Virus record (IMG/VR): IMGVR_UViG_3300035145_000338
Location: 1-30,134 of that record
Length of the DNA stretch: 30,134 nt
DNA from: a virus
Strand: one strand, 5' to 3'
Part shown: piece by piece, positions 23,488 through 30,134 of the stretch
Numbering within the stretch: the stretch's first letter is position 1
Layout of the letters: each line of letters opens with the position of its first letter
The notes under the pieces: generated by a model
Told to the model about the DNA's origin: nothing
What the model saw: only the letters and a program-made list of their open reading frames with translations
Database searches by the model: none
Position numbers and translations under genes: made by a program

Positions 23488-26400
23488 TTAAGATTTATTT
23501 CTTATTTCATTAGTTCTATCCTCTAAAGTTCTTGTTTCTTCAGGTTCAAGGATTAAACGTCCATTTTCATCTGTGTTTGCTGATTCAAGATAAGACTTAT
23601 CATTACGTTCTCCCATTATCAACCAAGAAACTTCATCCGTACAGTTTGTGTCTTGAGCAATAATATTTAATGTAGAACCTGTAACACTTCCTTTTACCTG
23701 AGTCCATCCGTCTTCATTGGTAGTAAATACTTGAACATCTTTAGTTAAAGCCTCAAATGTACCTGTCATCATTCCTACTTCTGAATCAATATTTATAGAG
23801 GCAGAACCGTTTACAAGTTTTGTTTTCCCTCTATACACAACATCACCTCTATTACTCTCAATTACAGTATGTACTAAATCGTGAGTATCAGGATGAACAG
23901 GATGGTCAATTCGGAAGTTTTTACTTCCACTAACATTTAAATCGTAAAATACATTAACAAATCCATCCGCTATAATATAACCCGTTCCCGAAGGACCACC
24001 CCCTGTTGAAGCCGCAAGTATTATACTAATAGGTATATATTGATTACCTCCTGAAGATTTACCAAAGCCAATTTGGCTGCCATCCGTCTCAATAAAACTT
24101 GAACCTGTATTAACAAATAAGTTGCTTGCAGAACCTGAACCTGTTCCAAATGGAGAGAAAAACTTGTACTGCCCCGAAGAATTTGATTGAAACTGCATAC
24201 CATACGTTACGGGTGAACTCGTAGTAATAAGTTCAGTATAGTAATCAATCTTAGCCCCTGCTGATGGAAACGAAAGAGAAGCCGAAGCTTCAGTATCAAT
24301 AAAGAAATTATAGTTGACACCATAAAACTCATATTGACCTGTAAGGTTTGATGTAAATTTTAAATGGTCTTCACCCAAATTAAACCCCTCGTTAACATCA
24401 TAATCAATCATGACTACAGGCAAATAAGGATTGACATCAAACATAAGGTCTATTCCGGCAGGTGGTATTGTAGATGGCGAAATAGTTGTCCTTGGGTTAA
24501 ACATCGTTAAATACTGACCATTAGTCCCACCCATCCAATAGAAGGTATTTATTCCGTTTGGCGCATTTAAGTCAATCTCTAATGTATTGGTAGGAGTAGA
24601 TTGAATAGTTAAAGAGCCACTTGGACTATTTATAAAATTAGACATAGCTACATAATCTAATCCAAGAGCAACATCATAACCTACAGGTGGTTGAGGCAAT
24701 ACCGTTATTCCATCTCCTAAACTAAATACTTCAGGTGTAGTTGTAGTAACATTAGTTAAGTGACCAAACTCATCAACTGAAACAGAACTAATATATAAGT
24801 TACGGTTTATTACGGGGTCAAAACCTCCATAAGTCCCACTAAGACTTGATGTATCACCGTGAGATAATGTAACACTTCCTGAAGTGCCTCCTCCTGATAA
24901 ACCTGTACCTGCACTTACTCCGTCAATATCTCCTGTTGAGCCTGTTGTTATAGCAGTTATATGTCCATTAGCATCAACAGTAATAGTATCAATCTTAATA
25001 GAATTAGATGTTGAGCCATAAGTACCATTGAGACCTGAAGTATTACCGTGACCAATAGTCAATGTGTCTGTAGATGCATCTGTAGTTACGTCAATCTGAG
25101 AACCTCCATTGATTGTAAGCGTATCTGCAGTTCCGTCAGCATAAATAGTTGTCTGACCCGCACTTGCAATTGCTTGAAATCTATCGTATACATCAGTTGC
25201 GTTAAATGTGATTGTCTCATCATTTGATTGGTCAGTAGTAAAATCACCACCACCGGTAAGACCCGTCCCTGCAGCTAAAGTTATTACGGCATTATTAGGA
25301 ACTGCTCCTGATGGTAATGTATATGTTTCTGTATTAGCGCCCGTTACGTGACCAAGTGAGTTAGTAGTAACAGAAGTTATAGCGGTAAACGTACCCTCGT
25401 GAGACAACGTAGAAGAACTTGTTGTATTTGTTCTTGTTGTATCAGCGTGCGTAATGGTTAACGTTTCATCTGTGGCTTGGTCTGTGGTAAAGTCTCCTCC
25501 ACCGGTAAGACCCGTCCCTGCACTTAACGTTATCGTAGCATCATTTACGGTTGGCAATGTTACAGTTGCTGAGGTTAGTCCTGTAACGTGACCATAACCA
25601 TCAAGAGTAACTGATTGTATAAAATCTAAACCTGTATTTGTTACATCTCCTTGACTTGATGTATCAGCGTGAGAAACGGTTATTGTTTCATTTGTAGCTT
25701 GGTCAGTAGTAAAGTCTCCTCCACCTGTTAACCCATCTCCTGCAGTTAATGTTATTGTAGCATCATTTGGTGAAGGTAAATTATCTATTTGAGTTTGTAA
25801 ATTGGCATCACCTGCTATACGAGCGGTTTCCTCTGCGTTAATATTATTTTGTAATGTAACATCTGCACTTGCTCTTGTGCTTGCTTCAGAGTCAATGTTT
25901 CCTTGTAATGTAACATCTGCATTTGCTCTTGTGCTTGCTTCAGAGTCAATGTTTCCTTGTAATGTAACATCTGCATTTGTCCTATCAGTTATTTCTGCAG
26001 ATAAGTTATTTTGCAAATTTAAAATATCTGTATCATTGTCTGATACAGCAGTTTGAAGAGCAGTTATATCTGTATCATTGGAATCAATCTGTGATTGTAA
26101 ATTAGCATCTGCATTTGTTCTGTCTGTTACTTCTTGATTAAGGTCAGAAATTAATGGGTAAAAAGCAGAGTAGTCTGACTCATTAGCGATTACGTTTCCT
26201 AAACGACCAAATACACTTGTTACTGCATCTGTGTTGTCTACCTTTTCCCAAGAAGTGCCATTTGAAATAACCCAATCCCCAACTGCATAATCAATAGATT
26301 GATAAGTACCCGCTACACTTACAACATAATAATCACCTTTTACAGTTGTAGGGTCTGCTAATGTTGGGGTGTCTGTTGATGCATCCCAAGTACCTTGGTA

Positions 26401-27522
26401 TGATAACTGACCAAGAATTGAATCAGGTAATTGACTTTCAGGAATTTTTGCTCCCGAATCTAATGATGCATATCCATTTGCTTGCCCTTTTTCTGAGCGT
26501 AGTTGATAGTTAGAAAGGTCACCACCTATTCCGTCAATCTGAGATTGCAAATCAGCATCACCCGCAATACGTGCAGTTTCTTCGGCATCAATATTATCTT
26601 GTAAAGTTGTGTCAGCGTTTGTTCTTGCCAACGCTTCGGCATCAATATTGTTTTGTAAAGTTGTGTCAGCGTTTGTTCTTGCCAACGCTTCGGCATCAAT
26701 ATTGTTTTGCAATATACCGTCAGCGTTTGTTCTTGCCAACGCTTCAGCATCAATGTTATCTTGCAATGTACCGTCAGCATTGCTCCTTGCTAATGCTTCA
26801 GCATCAAGTTCTCCACTTGTGGCATAATCAGTAGCATCTAACGAACCATCGGCTTTTAAGAATTGAGTTTCAGCACCTGAAGTAACCGACACAGAACCAA
26901 CGGTAATATCATTTGTGGTTGTATTACCTCTTGTTGTAACCGTGTCTAATGTATCGTTTTCAGATATAGAATCAATTTGGGACTGCAAATCAGCATCACC
27001 CGCAATACGTGCGGCTTCTTCATTGTCTATATTATCTTGTAGAATATTATCATTAAGAACACGAGCATTATACTCATTAACAATAGCCTGAGCATTTGCA
27101 TCAACTCCATCTTGTAGTAAAGAGTCAGCATCTGCTCTGTTTTGAATCTCATTATTTAAATCAACAACAACATCATCGATGTTAGATTGAAGAGTATTGT
27201 CTCCGTCAATTCTATTTTGTATCTCATTTGCTAAATCAATAACAAGCTGAGCAGTAGTGCCGCTAAGCGTATCAATTTCACCTTGAAGTGCTGCATCGCC
27301 ATCAATTCTATCTTGAACCTCTTGAGCAAATTCAGTAATCGTTGGATAATCTCCTGTAATCCCTTTCCAAGCAGAACCGTTGTAATACTTGAAAGTCTGC
27401 TCTGCAGTATTATAAATAATTTGACCAACAAAACCTAATGGGTCTTGAGTCACTTTTTGTAGTGATGCCTCAATAAGTTCATTCTGTTCTAAGGATATAT
27501 CTGTGAAATATTTTAAAGCCAT
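23488..27522 (-). CDS. Long repetitive tail fibre protein
   Basis: The 1344-residue protein contains an N-terminal domain (1-55, with QIIYNTAEQTFKYYNGSAWK). Two coiled-coil regions (about 60-345 and 455-590) are built of 18-residue repeats of the type AEALARTNADTTLQNNID. Three modules of the type TAGTGLTGGGDFTTDQ (about 590-790) are followed by further G/T-rich shaft with GHVTG/GHLTN turns. The distal end (about 1205-1330, with NFRIDHPVHPDTHDLVHT, then YRGKTKLVNGSASINID) resembles a C-terminal domain I recall from many marine phage fibres. The repeats are also near-identical at DNA level (25851-25979 and 26601-26762), so length variants by recombination are expected. A trimeric fibre for host recognition is the likely role. 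No peptidase S74 motif is seen. Confidence 0.8.
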   Translation of the reverse strand: MALKYFTDISLEQNELIEASLQKVTQDPLGFVGQIIYNTAEQTFKYYNGSAWKGITGDYPTITEFAQEVQDRIDGDAALQGEIDTLSGTTAQLVIDLANEIQNRIDGDNTLQSNIDDVVVDLNNEIQNRADADSLLQDGVDANAQAIVNEYNARVLNDNILQDNIDNEEAARIAGDADLQSQIDSISENDTLDTVTTRGNTTTNDITVGSVSVTSGAETQFLKADGSLDATDYATSGELDAEALARSNADGTLQDNIDAEALARTNADGILQNNIDAEALARTNADTTLQNNIDAEALARTNADTTLQDNIDAEETARIAGDADLQSQIDGIGGDLSNYQLRSEKGQANGYASLDSGAKIPESQLPDSILGQLSYQGTWDASTDTPTLADPTTVKGDYYVVSVAGTYQSIDYAVGDWVISNGTSWEKVDNTDAVTSVFGRLGNVIANESDYSAFYPLISDLNQEVTDRTNADANLQSQIDSNDTDITALQTAVSDNDTDILNLQNNLSAEITDRTNADVTLQGNIDSEASTRANADVTLQGNIDSEASTRASADVTLQNNINAEETARIAGDANLQTQIDNLPSPNDATITLTAGDGLTGGGDFTTDQATNETITVSHADTSSQGDVTNTGLDFIQSVTLDGYGHVTGLTSATVTLPTVNDATITLSAGTGLTGGGDFTTDQATDETLTITHADTTRTNTTSSSTLSHEGTFTAITSVTTNSLGHVTGANTETYTLPSGAVPNNAVITLAAGTGLTGGGDFTTDQSNDETITFNATDVYDRFQAIASAGQTTIYADGTADTLTINGGSQIDVTTDASTDTLTIGHGNTSGLNGTYGSTSNSIKIDTITVDANGHITAITTGSTGDIDGVSAGTGLSGGGTSGSVTLSHGDTSSLSGTYGGFDPVINRNLYISSVSVDEFGHLTNVTTTTPEVFSLGDGITVLPQPPVGYDVALGLDYVAMSNFINSPSGSLTIQSTPTNTLEIDLNAPNGINTFYWMGGTNGQYLTMFNPRTTISPSTIPPAGIDLMFDVNPYLPVVMIDYDVNEGFNLGEDHLKFTSNLTGQYEFYGVNYNFFIDTEASASLSFPSAGAKIDYYTELITTSSPVTYGMQFQSNSSGQYKFFSPFGTGSGSASNLFVNTGSSFIETDGSQIGFGKSSGGNQYIPISIILAASTGGGPSGTGYIIADGFVNVFYDLNVSGSKNFRIDHPVHPDTHDLVHTVIESNRGDVVYRGKTKLVNGSASINIDSEVGMMTGTFEALTKDVQVFTTNEDGWTQVKGSVTGSTLNIIAQDTNCTDEVSWLIMGERNDKSYLESANTDENGRLILEPEETRTLEDRTNEIRNKS
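25851..25979 (-). repeat. Tandem 54-bp repeat in tail fibre gene, block 1
   Basis: Two nearly identical 54-base units (25851-25904 and 25905-25958, differing in the CACTTG/CATTTG position) are followed by a partial third. Each encodes 18 residues (SEASTRANADVTLQGNID type), five hexads or about 2.5 heptads of coiled coil. It lies in frame within the fibre. Confidence 0.85.
26601..26762 (-). repeat. Tandem 54-bp repeat in tail fibre gene, block 2
   Basis: Units 26601-26654 and 26655-26708 are identical; the unit at 26709-26762 has diverged. Each encodes AEALARTNADTTLQNNID. Exact identity of neighbouring units, including third codon positions, points to recent duplication or gene conversion. 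Confidence 0.9.
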
Positions 27523-27534
27523 ATCTATATATTA

Positions 27535-28257
27535 TTAGTTTATATAAGCCCAACCTCTAACAGGCTTACTGAAGTTAATGGTAAGTTGGTTTGTTGAATT
27601 ATATTGTACTTTTGCAAATACAATATTCTTTTGGTCATCTACAATAGTTACAGAAGCATACTTATCTAATCCGTGAACAACGACCCAAGTTTGAGATTCT
27701 GTTGATTGAGTGTAAACAAAATTGTTGTCTCCACTACCAACTCCTACATCAACGAGTGATAAAAAATAATTATCGTTAGCAGTTAAGCTACCGCTTGTCT
27801 TCAGGGGTACAACAGATACATTAAAAAATTCAGGCTCATCATTATCTCTAATTATAGAATTTAACTGAAATATCCCAAAGTTATTTTTATCATTGATATC
27901 TGAAAGCATCACATAAGTACCCGCAAGACCTTCAGAATAATAGTCTTCTAAGTCAAGAGCACTGTTTAACTCTGACTGACTTAACATGAACTCAGTTACT
28001 GATGAAAAAGAAACAACAGAAGATGGTTGTTCTTCAGCGAAAGAAATGCTTCCTGCTTTTCTCGGAATCCCTTCCTCCCAATGTTGGTATTTAAACATTA
28101 GTGTATCAGCATCAATAGTATTTTCGTTATTGATGTATGATACTATTTTATTTACCGTAAAGTTCTTTGTAGCGTTATTGGACTGCGCGTCAGTACCTAT
28201 CCACTTATCACCTCCCGATATACTATCATCCGTAGGATATGTATTTATTCTTGCCAT
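27535..28257 (-). CDS. Appendage / tail fibre-associated protein with shared N-terminal anchor
   Basis: The 240-residue protein starts MARINTYPTDDSISGGDKWI, the same N-terminal pattern as the fibre at 20940-22055 (M-A-R-I-x-T-Y, then DKxIGTD, then TKN). The middle (about 45-160) is a mixed domain with AGTYVMLSDINDKNNFGIFQ and FFNVSVVPLK. The end is a small beta domain, TWVVVHGLDKYASVTIVDDQ then FAKVQYNSTNQLTINFSKP, a phage-fibre module I recall from marine phages (WxVxHxL...VxVxD). It is 13 bases upstream of the long tail fibre and is preceded by its own -7 element and a leader hairpin. It probably forms a short spike or the base on which the long fibre sits. Confidence 0.7.
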   Translation of the reverse strand: MARINTYPTDDSISGGDKWIGTDAQSNNATKNFTVNKIVSYINNENTIDADTLMFKYQHWEEGIPRKAGSISFAEEQPSSVVSFSSVTEFMLSQSELNSALDLEDYYSEGLAGTYVMLSDINDKNNFGIFQLNSIIRDNDEPEFFNVSVVPLKTSGSLTANDNYFLSLVDVGVGSGDNNFVYTQSTESQTWVVVHGLDKYASVTIVDDQKNIVFAKVQYNSTNQLTINFSKPVRGWAYIN

Positions 28258-28259
28258 TT

Positions 28260-28282
28260 GTATATCTCTTTAGTCGATATAC
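28260..28282 (-). promoter_or_regulatory. Inverted repeat in the leader of the fibre operon
   Basis: GTATATC and GATATAC arms of seven bases flank a nine-base centre, exactly between the -7 element at 28282-28289 and the ATG at 28257. It could be an operator just downstream of the transcription start or an RNA hairpin that covers the start region. The arms are AT-rich and the stem is weak. Confidence 0.45.
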
Positions 28283-28289
28283 AAAGGTA
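28282..28289 (-). promoter_or_regulatory. Bacteroidetes-type -7 promoter element of fibre operon
   Basis: The minus strand reads TACCTTTG (TAxxTTTG), 24 bases before the ATG at 28257 and directly after the holin gene end (28297). A good -33 TTG is not seen. It separates the lysis cassette from the fibre block. Confidence 0.55.
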
Positions 28290-28296
28290 CGGATTT

Positions 28297-28695
28297 TTAA
28301 CTATTGGTTTTTTCGGAGTAGGTCTTAATCATTTTCTCTCCGGTACGTCCAATAACGTATCCACCAATACCTAATTGCAATAAGTTCCAAAACTCATCTT
28401 CAAGCGGAGGTATAGGTAATCCGAATAGTGGAGCGATAAACTTTACATATATAACTATAAATCCAAAAGCTAACATAAGAATAGGTCTCCAACTTCTTTG
28501 TAGCCAATTACCTTTTGCCTCTGTGATTATAACATCGGTTTGCATTTTCTGCAATTCAAGCTGCTTATCTAAAAGCATTTTCTGAATAGCTGCCTTGGCG
28601 GCAATCTTTTCTTCCTTAGACGTGAAGAGATTGTCCAATCCATCCATTATGTCCTTTACGACACTACCCCCGAACCAATCTAATATCTTCTTCAT
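28297..28695 (-). CDS. Holin, three-transmembrane type
   Basis: The 132-residue protein has an amphipathic N-terminus (KKILDWFGGSVVKDIMDGLD), a charged helix (about 26-60), the signature GNWLQRSWRPILMLAFGFIV (62-81) that begins the first membrane segment, and a second hydrophobic stretch around 84-98 (KFIAPLFGLPIP). A third segment lies at about 105-118 (LLQLGIGGYVIG), before a basic tail. This order (helix, NWLQRSWRP, hydrophobic pairs, GGYVxGR) is the pattern of the 3-TM phage holin family, which opens the inner membrane for the endolysin. Its start overlaps the amidase stop by four bases, so amidase and holin are coupled. Confidence 0.85.
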   Translation of the reverse strand: MKKILDWFGGSVVKDIMDGLDNLFTSKEEKIAAKAAIQKMLLDKQLELQKMQTDVIITEAKGNWLQRSWRPILMLAFGFIVIYVKFIAPLFGLPIPPLEDEFWNLLQLGIGGYVIGRTGEKMIKTYSEKTNS

Positions 28696-29108
28696 ATGAA
28701 TTTGTATTCTTCCGTGGCATCAAAACTTGGGCAGGCTTTCGCTGCAAAATCTCTATGGCCGTGAATCTTCACATCATCACCATATATTGATTTCAAAGTA
28801 ATGAGCAGGTTTGTTAAACTTTTCTTTTGCTCTTCTGTTCTTGTGTCTTTCGGTGTCTTACCATCCTCTTCTACACCTCCGATATAGCAAATTCCTATGC
28901 TATTTTTGTTTTCTCCAATGGTGTGAGCACCTGACCTGATAATAGGTCTGCCGATTTCAACTCGGCCATCTAATAGAATCACATAATGGTATCCGATGTC
29001 TGACCATCCCCTACCATCTACGTGCCATCTTTTGATGGTTTCTGTACTTATATCTTGCCCCTCTCGTGTTGCTGAGCAATGAACAATAATTTTATTTATT
29101 GCCCTCAT
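28692..29108 (-). CDS. N-acetylmuramoyl-L-alanine amidase (endolysin, T7-lysozyme-like)
   Basis: The 138-residue protein is an Amidase_2 family zinc enzyme that cuts the bond between N-acetylmuramate and L-alanine in peptidoglycan. Zinc ligands are visible as H10 in IIVHCSATREG, H118 in HGHRDFAAKACPSF and C126 in the same motif. Y40 (GYHYV) and K124 match the catalytic Tyr and Lys of T7 lysozyme. The length agrees with T7 lysozyme (about 150 residues). There is no signal peptide, so release through the holin encoded next is expected. Its start overlaps the preceding membrane protein gene by 17 bases. T7 lysozyme also inhibits T7 RNA polymerase, but nothing here indicates that second role. Confidence 0.9.
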   Translation of the reverse strand: MRAINKIIVHCSATREGQDISTETIKRWHVDGRGWSDIGYHYVILLDGRVEIGRPIIRSGAHTIGENKNSIGICYIGGVEEDGKTPKDTRTEEQKKSLTNLLITLKSIYGDDVKIHGHRDFAAKACPSFDATEEYKFI

Positions 29109-29271
29109 TATTTTTATTTCTGCGCTCTTTATCTAACAAATACCAACGTTGTGCAGTATATCCAATAGATAATACTAACAACATTATTTTTAATATCATA
29201 TCAATCTGTGAGTATGACAAAACAATTGCACTTGCGTTTAAAAAATATACCTTCAAATCTGACATAGTCAT
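29092..29271 (-). CDS. Small membrane protein of the lysis cassette
   Basis: The 59-residue protein (from the ATG at 29271, MTMSDLKVYFLNASAIVLSY) has one or two membrane segments (about 7-20 and 24-41, MILKIMLLVLSIGYTA) and a basic C-terminal tail (DKERRNKNNEGNK). This is the shape of a small class II holin, antiholin or spanin-like accessory. It starts just after the stop of the gene at 29273 and overlaps the amidase start by 17 bases. A longer frame upstream is rejected because it would cover the 54-residue gene. Holin or antiholin cannot be decided, and the gene at 28297 is the better holin. Confidence 0.65.
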   Translation of the reverse strand: MTMSDLKVYFLNASAIVLSYSQIDMILKIMLLVLSIGYTAQRWYLLDKERRNKNNEGNK

Positions 29272-29272
29272 T

Positions 29273-29437
29273 TTATACCTTACTTTGATTATAAGGGAAT
29301 AACTCGTTAAGGGTCTTACGCCTCTTACTGCAACCGCAATCCTTGCCTGTTGCTTTGCTAACTTTATCAACAACCTTCTTAATTCCTGTTGCCGATGTTA
29401 CCTTGTGAATCGTATCTCCTAACCCTTTAGATTTCAT
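29273..29437 (-). CDS. Small conserved phage protein with CGC motif
   Basis: The 54-residue protein begins MKSKGLGDTIHKVTSATGIK. The sequence continues KVVDKVSKATGKDCGCSKRR and ends LNELFPYNQSKV. It is basic and helical with a single CxC, and I recall close relatives as small unknown genes in many uncultured marine phages. It starts six bases after the 46-residue gene at 29444 and ends one base before the membrane protein start. The repeated GIKKVVDKVS/ATGKDCGC pattern suggests a conserved function, perhaps zinc or nucleic-acid binding, but none is known to me. Confidence 0.7.
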   Translation of the reverse strand: MKSKGLGDTIHKVTSATGIKKVVDKVSKATGKDCGCSKRRKTLNELFPYNQSKV

Positions 29438-29443
29438 AGTATT

Positions 29444-29584
29444 TTATTTTTTACAAGTGCATAGTTTATAAGGGCAGTCTGTTGTCTTAAACATAAGCTT
29501 AGACACCAACTTGTTCCAAGAGCATTGGAATTTACACCACACTCTTTGAATCCATAGACCCCATTTTACTAATAGCTTTCCCAT
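29444..29584 (-). CDS. Small Trp/Cys-rich protein
   Basis: The 46-residue frame starts at the ATG at 29584 (MGKLLVKWGLWIQRVWCKFQ) and ends DCPYKLCTCKK. It has five cysteines, four tryptophans and a net positive charge. A -7 element lies 16 bases upstream and the next gene follows after six bases, which supports it as a real gene. It could be membrane-active or metal-binding; no family is known to me. Confidence 0.55.
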   Translation of the reverse strand: MGKLLVKWGLWIQRVWCKFQCSWNKLVSKLMFKTTDCPYKLCTCKK

Positions 29585-29600
29585 AATTATTTGTTTGCTA

Positions 29601-29608
29601 CAAAGATA
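29601..29608 (-). promoter_or_regulatory. Bacteroidetes-type -7 promoter element of lysis unit
   Basis: The minus strand reads TATCTTTG, 16 bases before the ATG at 29584. It is flanked by a short GCTA/TAGC inverted repeat (29597-29610). The AT-rich region upstream has no clear -33 TTG. It probably drives the small genes and the lysis cassette. Confidence 0.55.
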
Positions 29609-29633
29609 GCTTTTATATATTATTAATTTTTGT

Positions 29634-29924
29634 CTAATACTTGCCTTTTCTGCTCTTAGGAGAAGAGGCCGTATCCTTACCCGGACCGCCCCACAACTTC
29701 TTACAAGCCCAATATCTTGCGCTCAATTTATTGGTAGCCGTTCCGCACTTATGGCGTGCTCTAAATGATTTGCGTGCTGCAGCAGAATAGTTATGGCCAT
29801 AGCCCTTTGCGCCAAAGTGAATTAATTTCTCCTTGCCGTTAGCACACGCCTTAACCATTTTCTTTTTACCTGCCCTGTCGCTTGGTTTCACGACATTGCA
29901 TTTCATTTTGCTTTTGTCTGCCAT
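29634..29924 (-). CDS. Small basic phage protein, DUF5872-like
   Basis: The 96-residue, strongly basic protein reads MADKSKMKCNVVKPSDRAGK, then LIHFGAKGYGHNYSAAARKS, then FRARHKC and LSARYWACKKLWGG. The FGAKGYGHNYS and RYWACKKLW blocks are patterns I recall from a small basic family of unknown function common in marine phages and some giant viruses (DUF5872 by memory). Cysteines at 9, 28, 60 and 74 could hold zinc, and the charge suggests nucleic-acid binding, for instance packing with DNA in the head. Its start codon follows the stop of the preceding basic gene directly, so the two form a pair. Confidence 0.75.
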   Translation of the reverse strand: MADKSKMKCNVVKPSDRAGKKKMVKACANGKEKLIHFGAKGYGHNYSAAARKSFRARHKCGTATNKLSARYWACKKLWGGPGKDTASSPKSRKGKY

Positions 29925-30134
29925 TTACTTTTTTCTTCTTCTTACTGCAGATACTTTTTTACCGCTCGCACCTTGCTTGCCTATACGCCTTTTTTCTGCT
30001 TGCTTTTTTCTTAGAGTGCTTTTAGACATCTCTGATTTTGTAACCGGTGTCTTTGAAGACACTCTTCTTGATGGTCTACAGTATTCGCTTTTGTTTCCTG
30101 TACCACAAGGTTTTCCTGTTCTTGTGTCTATCCA
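29925..30134 (-). CDS. Small basic protein, 5' end outside window
   Basis: The frame enters from the right edge and gives 69 visible residues: WIDTRTGKPCGTGNKSEYCR, then PSRRVSSKTPVTKSEMSKST, then a K/R-rich tail ending VSAVRRRKK. WIDTRTGKPCG and the VSSKTP block recall small basic proteins of marine phages that accompany the DUF5872-like gene. Two cysteines are visible. The VSSKTP codons are exactly copy 4 of the 17-base repeat. The start is missing. A structural or DNA-binding role is possible from charge alone. Confidence 0.65.
   Translation of the reverse strand, partial: WIDTRTGKPCGTGNKSEYCRPSRRVSSKTPVTKSEMSKSTLRKKQAEKRRIGKQGASGKKVSAVRRRKK
30047..30063 (-). repeat. 17-bp dispersed near-palindrome, copy 4 (inside small basic gene)
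   Basis: An exact copy of AGTGTCTTCAAAGACAC on the minus strand, read here as GTG TCT TCA AAG ACA C (VSSKTP), a different reading frame from the terminase copy. Confidence 0.85.

Noticed and set aside
25851-26762. CRISPR-like regularly spaced repeats
   Set aside because: Units are 54 bases, directly adjacent, in frame and translated as coiled coil; there are no unique spacers and no cas genes.
25802-26834. Plus-strand frames in the fibre repeat region with repeated peptides
   Set aside because: They are antisense shadows of the repetitive fibre gene and repeat only because the DNA repeats.
20940-28257. Diversity-generating retroelement acting on fibre genes
   Set aside because: No reverse transcriptase and no template/variable repeat pair were seen in the window.
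29303-29373. Longer start for the small membrane protein (from 29373)
   Set aside because: It would cover most of the 54-residue gene at 29273-29437, which has a protein-like sequence and a good position.
29597-29610. GCTA/TAGC inverted repeat around the -7 element as an operator
   Set aside because: Four-base arms are too short to separate from chance.
1-30134. tRNA genes, integrase, repressor or attachment sites
   Set aside because: None was recognised on either strand; the window shows only packaging, virion, lysis and accessory genes, so lifestyle cannot be judged from it.

Overview
The window reads as part of the genome of a short-tailed (podovirus-like) tailed phage whose host is most likely a marine member of the Bacteroidetes, probably a flavobacterium. 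This is an inference from three things: AT-rich DNA with A-rich tracts instead of strong Shine-Dalgarno sites, several copies of the Bacteroidetes-type -7 promoter element TAxxTTTG placed just upstream of genes, and a virion gene set without tail sheath, tape measure or baseplate genes. The large portal and terminase, the ~480-residue capsid protein and the neck proteins resemble phages of the crAss-like/uncultured marine podovirus kind, but no database search was possible. All genes that I consider real lie on the minus strand, so the transcribed order runs from position 30134 down to 1. Coding density is very high and there is no gene-free stretch longer than about 200 bases.

Layout in transcribed order: small basic and cysteine-containing proteins (30134-29273); a lysis cassette with a small membrane protein, a T7-lysozyme-like zinc amidase and a three-segment holin (29271-28297); an appendage and host-recognition block with a 240-residue fibre-like protein, a 1344-residue repetitive tail fibre, a glycosyltransferase, two small unknown proteins and a second fibre that shares the N-terminal anchor of the first (28257-20940); small unknown proteins, a GroES-like protein and a 2-oxoglutarate/Fe(II) oxygenase (20935-19488); the packaging and head block with a possible small terminase, the large terminase, portal, scaffold, major capsid protein and a conserved unknown (19485-11012); and the neck, tail and ejection block with two head-tail connector-like proteins, a very large tail/neck protein, two further structural proteins, a GNAT-like protein and two probable internal virion proteins, the last cut by the window edge (10930-1).

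Regulation visible in sequence: strong hairpin-plus-T-run terminators follow the capsid gene (11780-11814) and the next gene (10956-10988), and TAxxTTTG elements precede the genes starting at 29584, 28257, 22289, 14407, 10930 and 2664. This suggests several transcription units, with the capsid gene separately terminated.

The most notable unexplained signal is a 17-base near-palindrome, GTGTCTTTGAAGACACT on the plus strand, found four times without a mismatch and always in the same orientation (2688, 11793, 18914, 30047). One copy forms the core of the capsid terminator, one lies between genes beside a promoter, and two lie inside coding sequence in different reading frames, so protein conservation cannot explain it. 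A second oddity is that two genes (11012-11760 and 19113-19485) appear broken by single extra bases in homopolymer runs, which may be sequence errors or slippage sites.
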